NCBI GenBank assembly: GCA_964418695.1
Contig: CAYQMN010000003.1
Span: 62,001-126,000 of the forward strand
Direction of reading: 5' to 3'
From: Prado023 sp964418695
Lineage (GTDB): Bacteria; Actinomycetota; Actinomycetes; S36-B12; CAIYMF01
Length of the DNA stretch: 64,000 nt
Shown here: piece by piece, positions 59,641 to 64,000 of the stretch
How positions within the stretch are numbered: position 1 is the stretch's first letter
Layout: every line of letters begins with the position of its first letter
Made by a program: the position numbers and the translations under genes
Notes under the pieces: model-generated
Told to the model about the DNA's origin: nothing
What the model saw: the letters and a program-made list of their open reading frames with translations, nothing else
Databases searched by the model: none

Positions 59641-59646
59641 AGGCTA
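59641..59646 (-). promoter_or_regulatory. -10 element of ppc
   Basis: TAGCCT on the minus strand, 8 nt before the ATG at 59632. Confidence 0.4.
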
Positions 59647-59808
59647 GCCAGCGCCGGTATCCCGCGCATGACACGCGCGGTGCCGAGGCCCACTGCCGGC
59701 GCCTGGGTCGGCCCCGCCGAAGTGTCCGACCACGCCCGAGCGGCCGCGTGCCTACGGCCCTCCAGGGGACTTTGCCGCCCCCCACACGCCTATTGCGCAC
59801 AATTGCCG

Positions 59809-59826
59809 GCGAATGATCGCATTCGC
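59809..59826. promoter_or_regulatory. inverted repeat upstream of lsr2
   Basis: GCGAATG-ATCG-CATTCGC, 7-bp arms and 4-bp spacer, just upstream of the lsr2 -35; a candidate operator. Confidence 0.45.
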
Positions 59827-59829
59827 GTG

Positions 59830-59859
59830 TTCGCACTTCAACTATCGTTCCAGTAGTGT
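59830..59859 (+). promoter_or_regulatory. predicted lsr2 promoter
   Basis: -35 TTCGCA (59830-59835), 18-nt spacer, -10 TAGTGT (59854-59859). The leader to the ATG would be about 140 nt. Confidence 0.45.
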
Positions 59860-59895
59860 GACCGCCGGGGGAATTCGCCGACGGGGGCACGGTCG

Positions 59896-59918
59896 GCCGA
59901 TCGCCATTCGTGATCGGC
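59896..59918. promoter_or_regulatory. inverted repeat in the lsr2 leader
   Basis: GCCGATC / GATCGGC, 7-bp arms, 9-nt spacer. The right-hand part (GATCGCCATTCGTG) resembles the upstream repeat (GATCGCATTCGCG). Confidence 0.4.
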
Positions 59919-60005
59919 TTCCCAGCGCGGCACCCGGTCCGAGGGCGGAACCCCGGAAGAGCGTTTGCCGGGCACAAGTCCCGGACACCGAATTGGAGGG
60001 AAGCA

Positions 60006-60341
60006 ATGGCGCGCAAGGTGACGGTGGTCCTGGAGGACGACCTCGATGGCGGCGATGCCGCGGAGACGGTGAAGTTCGCGCTGGACGGGCGCACCTATGA
60101 GATCGACCTGAACGAGGACAATGCCCGCAAGCTGCGCGACGCCCTGGCACCGTGGGTAGCCAACGCCCGGCGCGGCGGCGCCCCGGCCCGCAGCGAAGGG
60201 TCGCGGGCCCGCTCGGGCCGCTCGTCCGACAGCAGCGAGATCCGCCGGTGGGCCGCCGAGGAGGGCATCGAGGTCAGCTCCCGCGGCCGGATCCCCGGCG
60301 ACCTGCGTGCTCGTTACGAGGCCGCACACGCCGGTCGCTGA
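60006..60341 (+). CDS. lsr2: nucleoid-associated protein Lsr2
   Basis: 111 residues from the ATG at 60006 with GGAGGG 5 nt upstream. N-terminal dimerisation domain MARKVTVVLEDDLDGGDAAETVKFALDGRTYEIDL, basic linker (GSRARSGRSSDS) and C-terminal DNA-binding domain IRRWAAEEGIEVSSRGRIPGDLRARY with the AT-hook-like RGR. The actinobacterial xenogeneic silencer that coats AT-rich foreign DNA. Located next to clpC as Rv3597c/Rv3596c are, but lysS is absent here. Ends in a strong terminator. Confidence 0.97.
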   Translation: MARKVTVVLEDDLDGGDAAETVKFALDGRTYEIDLNEDNARKLRDALAPWVANARRGGAPARSEGSRARSGRSSDSSEIRRWAAEEGIEVSSRGRIPGDLRARYEAAHAGR

Positions 60342-60352
60342 ATCCCAGGGCG

Positions 60353-60383
60353 GCGCCCGGGTCGTGCCATTCGACCCGGGCGC
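60353..60383 (+). terminator. lsr2 terminator
   Basis: Perfect 11-bp stem GCGCCCGGGTC / GACCCGGGCGC with a 9-nt loop, 11 nt after the lsr2 stop. Confidence 0.7.
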
Positions 60384-60495
60384 TCGCCTGTTCGTCCCGA
60401 GCTTTCCCGGACGCGGACCGGAGGTGTTCGCCCACAGCGCACGGCCACGGGAACGCACCGACCCCGGCCAGTGTTGCCCTGCCAAGGAGTCACCG

Positions 60496-60530
60496 AACCC
60501 TGCTCAGGCAAGCCTGCCCTCAGCAGGGTT
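60496..60530. promoter_or_regulatory. nested inverted repeat at the clpC promoter
   Basis: Outer arms AACCCTGCT / AGCAGGGTT (9 bp) enclose a second perfect repeat CAGGC-AA-GCCTG. It covers the expected -35 region of clpC, so it is a candidate operator. It matches neither the HAIR (HspR) nor the ClgR consensus as I know them. Confidence 0.5.
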
Positions 60531-60535
60531 GGGAC

Positions 60536-60541
60536 TAGAGT
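60536..60541 (+). promoter_or_regulatory. predicted -10 element of clpC
   Basis: TAGAGT, about 48 nt before the clpC ATG, with a GGAAAGAGG ribosome site in the leader. Confidence 0.45.
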
Positions 60542-60588
60542 GACAGCCCCCGGTCGGCCGGGGCGCTGGGACGGAAAGAGGCGCGCAC

Positions 60589-63117
60589 ATGTTCGAACGG
60601 TTCACCGACAGAGCCCGCCGGGTGGTCGTGCTCGCCCAGGAGGAGGCCCGTCTCCTCAACCACAACTACATCGGCACCGAGCACATCCTGCTCGGCCTGA
60701 TCCACGAGGGCGAGGGCGTCGCGGCGAAGTCCCTGGAGAGCATGGGGATCTCGCTGGAGGCCGTGCGCCAGCAGGTCGAGGAGATCATCGGCCAGGGCCA
60801 GCAGGCGCCCAGCGGGCACATCCCCTTCACCCCGCGCGCCAAGAAGGTTCTCGAGCTCTCGCTGCGCGAGGCGCTGCAGCTGGGCCACAACTACATCGGC
60901 ACCGAGCACATCCTGCTGGGGCTGATCCGCGAGGGCGAGGGCGTGGCCGCCCAGGTGCTGGTCAAGCTCGGCGCCGACCTCAACCGGGTGCGCCAGCAGG
61001 TCATCCAGCTGCTCAGCGGCTACCAGGGCAAGGAGCCCGCCGCGGCCGGCCCGGGCGCCGGCCCGCAGGAGGGTCAGCCCTCGGGCTCGCTGGTCCTGGA
61101 CCAGTTCGGCCGCAACCTCACCAAGGACGCCCGCGAGAACAAGCTCGATCCCGTCATCGGTCGCGAGAAGGAGATCGAGCGGGTCATGCAGGTGCTCTCG
61201 CGGCGCACCAAGAACAACCCCGTGCTGATCGGGGAGCCCGGCGTCGGCAAGACCGCCGTCGTCGAGGGTTTGGCGCAGATGATCGTGCGCGGCGAGGTGC
61301 CCGAGACGCTCAAGGACAAGCACCTCTACACCCTGGACCTCGGCGCCCTGGTGGCCGGCTCCCGCTACCGCGGTGACTTCGAGGAGCGCCTGAAGAAGGT
61401 CCTCAAGGAGATCAAGACCCGCGGCGACATCATCCTGTTCATCGACGAGATGCACACCCTGGTCGGCGCCGGTGCGGCCGAGGGCGCGATCGACGCGGCG
61501 TCGATCCTCAAGCCGATGCTGGCCCGCGGTGAGCTGCAGACCATCGGCGCGACCACGCTCGACGAGTACCGCAAGTACGTCGAGAAGGACGCGGCACTTG
61601 AGCGGCGCTTCCAGCCGATCCAGGTGCAGGCCCCGTCGGTCCCGCACACCATCGAGATCCTCAAGGGTCTGCGCGACCGTTACGAGTCCCACCACCGGGT
61701 CTCGATCACGGACGCCGCGCTGGCCGCCGCCGCGCGCCTGTCCGACCGCTACATCTCCGACCGCTCGCTGCCGGACAAGGCGATCGACCTTATCGACGAG
61801 GCCGGCTCGCGGCTGCGCATCCGCCGGATGACCGCGCCCCCGGACCTGCGCGAGTTCGACGAGCGGATCGCCACCGTGCGCCGCGAGAAGGAGTCCGCGA
61901 TCGACGCGCAGGACTTCGAGAAGGCGGCGAAGCTGCGTGACCGCGAGAAGCAGCTGGCCCTGGAGAAGGCCCAGCGCGAACGGGAGTGGAAGGCCGGCGA
62001 CATGGACGTCGTGGCCGAGGTCGACGACAAGCTCGTCGCCGAGGTGCTCGCGCTCATGACCGGCATCCCGGTGACCGACCTGTCAGAGGACGACGCCGCC
62101 CGCCTGCTGCGCATGGAGGACGAGCTGCACAAGCGCGTCATCGGACAGCAGGACGCGATCCACGCGCTGAGCCAGGCGATCCGGCGCACCCGGGCCGGTC
62201 TGAAGGACCCGAAGCGCCCCGGTGGGTCGTTCATCTTCGCCGGGCCCTCGGGCGTGGGCAAGACCGAGCTGTCCAAGACGCTGGCCGAGTTCCTGTTCGG
62301 CGACGAGGACGCGCTGATCTCGCTGGACATGAGCGAGTTCTCCGAGAAGCACACCGCCTCGCGGCTGTTCGGCTCGCCGCCGGGATACGTCGGCTACGAG
62401 GAGGGCGGCCAGCTCACCGAGAAGGTGCGTCGCCGGCCATTCTCCGTGGTCCTGTTCGACGAGGTCGAGAAGGCCCATCCGGACATCTTCAATTCGCTGC
62501 TGCAGGTCCTGGAGGAGGGTCGGCTCACCGACGCTCAGGGCCGGGTGGTGGATTTCAAGAACACCGTCATCATCATGACCACGAACCTGGGTTCCCGGGA
62601 CGTGAGCAAGGGCGTGATGCTCGGCTTCGCCGACGGGGACGACGACAACGAGTACGAGCGCATGAAGTCGAAGGTCCAGCAGGAGCTCAAGGCGCATTTC
62701 CGCCCCGAGTTCCTCAACCGCATCGACGACATCGTGGTGTTCCATCAGCTCACCCGCTCCGAGATCATCCAGATCGTGGACCTGATGGCCGCGCACCTCG
62801 ACGACCGGCTCAAGGAGCGCGACATGGGCATCGAGCTCACGCAGCCGGCCAAGGAGCTGCTCGCCGAGCGCGGCTACGACCCGGCTCTGGGCGCTCGCCC
62901 GTTGCGCCGCACGATCCAGCGTGAGGTCGAGGACGCCCTGAGCGAGAAGATCCTGTTCGGCGAGCTGCGCCCGGGCCAGATCGTCGTGGTGGACGTCGAG
63001 GGTTCCGGGCCGGGTGCCAAGCTGGTCCTGTCCGGCACTGACAAGGTCGCTCTGCCTGACGCCCCGCCCATCGCCGCCGCCGACAGCGGCTCGCCGGACG
63101 CCGTCAACGAGTCCTGA
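60589..63117 (+). CDS. clpC: Clp protease ATP-binding subunit ClpC
   Basis: 842 residues, ATG at 60589. Two N-terminal Clp repeats (MFERFTDRARRVVVLAQEEA and the matching region near 80-140, each with HNYIGTEHILLGL), AAA-1 with GEPGVGKT (about 215-222) and FIDEMHTLVGAG, a middle UVR-like coiled domain (EKAAKLRDREKQLALEKAQREREW) and AAA-2 with GPSGVGKT (about 552-559) and LFDEVEKAHPDIFN. Unfolds substrates for ClpP. Equivalent to essential ClpC1 (Rv3596c). Confidence 0.98.
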   Translation: MFERFTDRARRVVVLAQEEARLLNHNYIGTEHILLGLIHEGEGVAAKSLESMGISLEAVRQQVEEIIGQGQQAPSGHIPFTPRAKKVLELSLREALQLGHNYIGTEHILLGLIREGEGVAAQVLVKLGADLNRVRQQVIQLLSGYQGKEPAAAGPGAGPQEGQPSGSLVLDQFGRNLTKDARENKLDPVIGREKEIERVMQVLSRRTKNNPVLIGEPGVGKTAVVEGLAQMIVRGEVPETLKDKHLYTLDLGALVAGSRYRGDFEERLKKVLKEIKTRGDIILFIDEMHTLVGAGAAEGAIDAASILKPMLARGELQTIGATTLDEYRKYVEKDAALERRFQPIQVQAPSVPHTIEILKGLRDRYESHHRVSITDAALAAAARLSDRYISDRSLPDKAIDLIDEAGSRLRIRRMTAPPDLREFDERIATVRREKESAIDAQDFEKAAKLRDREKQLALEKAQREREWKAGDMDVVAEVDDKLVAEVLALMTGIPVTDLSEDDAARLLRMEDELHKRVIGQQDAIHALSQAIRRTRAGLKDPKRPGGSFIFAGPSGVGKTELSKTLAEFLFGDEDALISLDMSEFSEKHTASRLFGSPPGYVGYEEGGQLTEKVRRRPFSVVLFDEVEKAHPDIFNSLLQVLEEGRLTDAQGRVVDFKNTVIIMTTNLGSRDVSKGVMLGFADGDDDNEYERMKSKVQQELKAHFRPEFLNRIDDIVVFHQLTRSEIIQIVDLMAAHLDDRLKERDMGIELTQPAKELLAERGYDPALGARPLRRTIQREVEDALSEKILFGELRPGQIVVVDVEGSGPGAKLVLSGTDKVALPDAPPIAAADSGSPDAVNES

Positions 63118-63136
63118 GCAACGGCCCTCCTGGCCA

Positions 63137-63176
63137 GTTCGGCCCCCTTCGGAAGCAATCCCGAAGGGGGCCGAAC
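63137..63176 (+). terminator. clpC terminator
   Basis: Perfect 16-bp stem (63137-63152 with 63161-63176; GTTCGGCCCCCTTCGG and its complement) and an 8-nt loop, 19 nt after the stop, with no T-run. Confidence 0.8.
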
Positions 63177-63220
63177 CGGTCGTGGGCCCAGTCGAAGGTC
63201 TGAGACCCGCCCCTCGCCGG

Positions 63221-63285
63221 TCGAGCTTCTCGAGACCTCTCTTGGGTGGCTCGGACCCTAGCCCTGCGCCGTTCGAGCTTGTCGA
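63221..63285. repeat. two copies of a TCGAGCTT(C/G)TCGA inverted repeat
   Basis: Copies at 63221-63233 (TCGAG-CTT-CTCGA) and 63273-63285 (TCGA-GCTTG-TCGA), about 50 nt apart, each preceded by a GACCC and a diverged 14-16 nt lead. Short REP-like intergenic elements of this TCGA...TCGA type are common in actinobacterial genomes. Confidence 0.55.
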
Positions 63286-63336
63286 GTCCGGGCGAGCGTG
63301 GCGACGTACTCGTCGTAGGTGGGGATCGGCATGGGG

Positions 63337-64000
63337 TCAGCGGGCGATGAAGATGTACTCGTCCACGAGCCGGCGCTTGGCCGACTGGTGGGTGCCGTAG
63401 TGGTACGTGTGCGGGATCGCTCGCACTTCGACGTCGCTCTTGACCTCTCGGAGCAGCGCGACGAGCGTGTCCATGTCCGGCAAGGCGTTGGAGCCGTACG
63501 ACAGCACGAGGGTGTCGGAGTCCTCGAACCTGCGGAAGGTCGAGCGGAAGGCATCCACGACTGTCCGCCGGTGGCTGAACCTGGTGTGCGGCTTCGGCAG
63601 CTTCTTGGAGTTGGTGTCAAGCATCAGGGCGTCCCCCTGCCAATACCGCGACAAGCCCTCCAAGAAGTGGAAGCGCTTGATGTAGCAGTTGTCGTCAGAG
63701 GGTGGGGCGTAGGGGGGATCGAGGTACACCAGGTCGTAGGGGCCCGGGTCCATCTCATCGGCTTCCTGCTGGGTGACACGCGCGCTCGCTCCATCGAACA
63801 CCGCTGCGTTGTACTTGGCGACCGCCTCGGCGAAGTGCTCGCGCATGGAGATCCGAAGATCGCGGCGCCCGTCGTCATAGCGACTCAGATCGCCGGTGAT
63901 GGTGAACACGCCGCGCGGCTGTTTGCGAGCCGCGGACAGCACCAGGGCGCTGATCGCGACTGCCCGCTTGTCCCCCTGCATGGTCGCGATGTGCGACCAG
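63337..64000 (-). CDS. DNA adenine methyltransferase (D12 class), truncated by the window
   Basis: The frame is open through the right edge; 214 residues follow the first in-window ATG (63981), and six more codons precede it. The catalytic motif DPPY lies at 88-91 (DLVYLDPPYAPPSDDNCY) and RFSHRRTVVDAFRSTFRRFE with LVLSYGSNALP follows, as in type II N6-adenine methyltransferases. The AdoMet-binding FxGxG motif would be off the window. Local GC is clearly lower than in the neighbours and codon choice is mixed (AAG/TTG/TCA appear), which suggests acquisition. It may belong to a restriction-modification locus continuing beyond 64000. Confidence 0.82.
   Translation of the reverse strand, partial: WSHIATMQGDKRAVAISALVLSAARKQPRGVFTITGDLSRYDDGRRDLRISMREHFAEAVAKYNAAVFDGASARVTQQEADEMDPGPYDLVYLDPPYAPPSDDNCYIKRFHFLEGLSRYWQGDALMLDTNSKKLPKPHTRFSHRRTVVDAFRSTFRRFEDSDTLVLSYGSNALPDMDTLVALLREVKSDVEVRAIPHTYHYGTHQSAKRRLVDEYIFIAR

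Larger units (their letters stand above)
59633..60005. other. divergent control region between ppc and lsr2
   Basis: 373 nt without a gene. It holds the ppc -10, a locally AT-richer segment (59790-59865), an lsr2 promoter and two inverted repeats (59809-59826 and 59896-59918). Lsr2 binds AT-rich DNA, so autoregulation here is plausible. Confidence 0.6.

Noticed and set aside
1..64000. CRISPR array, insertion sequence, prophage or integrative element
   Set aside because: I found no regularly spaced repeats, no transposase or integrase, and no att-like duplication at the tRNA-Thr gene; the gene order is core.

Overview
The window is very GC-rich (estimated above 70 % by eye), densely coded, and carries lsr2, a bldG-type anti-anti-sigma gene, a Rv3660c-type ssd/tad cluster, a K+-independent proton pyrophosphatase and a large clpC. 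Together these point to a high-GC actinomycete chromosome. As I remember those genomes, the order marP / epoxide-hydrolase-like / holin-like / acs - ssd/tad - DEAH helicase - topA - tmk - holB - ppa - dacB - metalloprotease - tilS - hpt - ftsH - folEPBK - DUF3180 - DUF2520 - panC - coaX - lsr2 - clpC follows the Rv3671c to Rv3596c stretch of Mycobacterium tuberculosis. The bldG / anti-sigma / hppA / topA / tmk / holB order follows Streptomyces. It is a conserved core segment, not a mobile island, except possibly the last 0.7 kb. I cannot name the genus.

Layout. 1-6.6 kb: 3' end of a MarP-type periplasmic protease; a minus-strand nhaA, holin-like membrane protein and alpha/beta-hydrolase group; acsA with a Fic-fold protein behind it. 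7.1-12.2 kb: a compact ssd-tadA-tadB-tadC-pilin-tadE-tadE-like operon for Tad (Flp) pilus assembly, converging on a MrfA/SftH-type helicase. 14.8-18.4 kb: bldG, a degenerate anti-sigma ATPase and hppA. 18.6-24.4 kb: topA, tmk-holB and a membrane protein of unknown function. 24.4-28.6 kb: lipoprotein peptidase, tRNA-Thr(CGT), 3-methyladenine glycosylase, AI-2E-family exporter and a small membrane protein. 28.6-36.6 kb: HelD-like RNA polymerase recycling factor, DUF2461, ppa, a NylB-like serine hydrolase, dacB and a DUF2342 metalloprotease. 36.6-43.8 kb: tilS, hpt, ftsH and a tightly overlapping folate operon. 43.8-48.1 kb: a small acidic protein, an orphan complex-I NuoD-like protein, two bacterial PH-domain membrane proteins and a DUF6188-like protein. 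48.2-55.3 kb: DUF2520, panC, nadB, nadC, coaX (CoA and NAD synthesis) and a SulP transporter. 55.4-63.1 kb: HAD hydrolase, argA, ppc, lsr2, clpC. 63.3-64 kb: an edge-truncated DNA adenine methyltransferase of visibly lower GC, behind short inverted repeats.

Most genes are housekeeping. The less ordinary observations are: several proteins that keep a fold but have lost signature residues (hydrolase with no nucleophile, Fic protein with broken catalytic motif but intact inhibitory motif, GHKL protein with no N-box Asn, NuoD-like protein without the quinone-binding His and Tyr, HAD protein with His for Asp); a recurrent arrangement in which a TANNNT -10 hexamer sits 6-8 nt before a start codon (predicted leaderless mRNAs) at about ten genes; a probable CTG start for the DNA glycosylase; and inverted-repeat candidate operators at lsr2 and clpC. 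I see no CRISPR array, insertion sequence, prophage or clear new multi-gene system.
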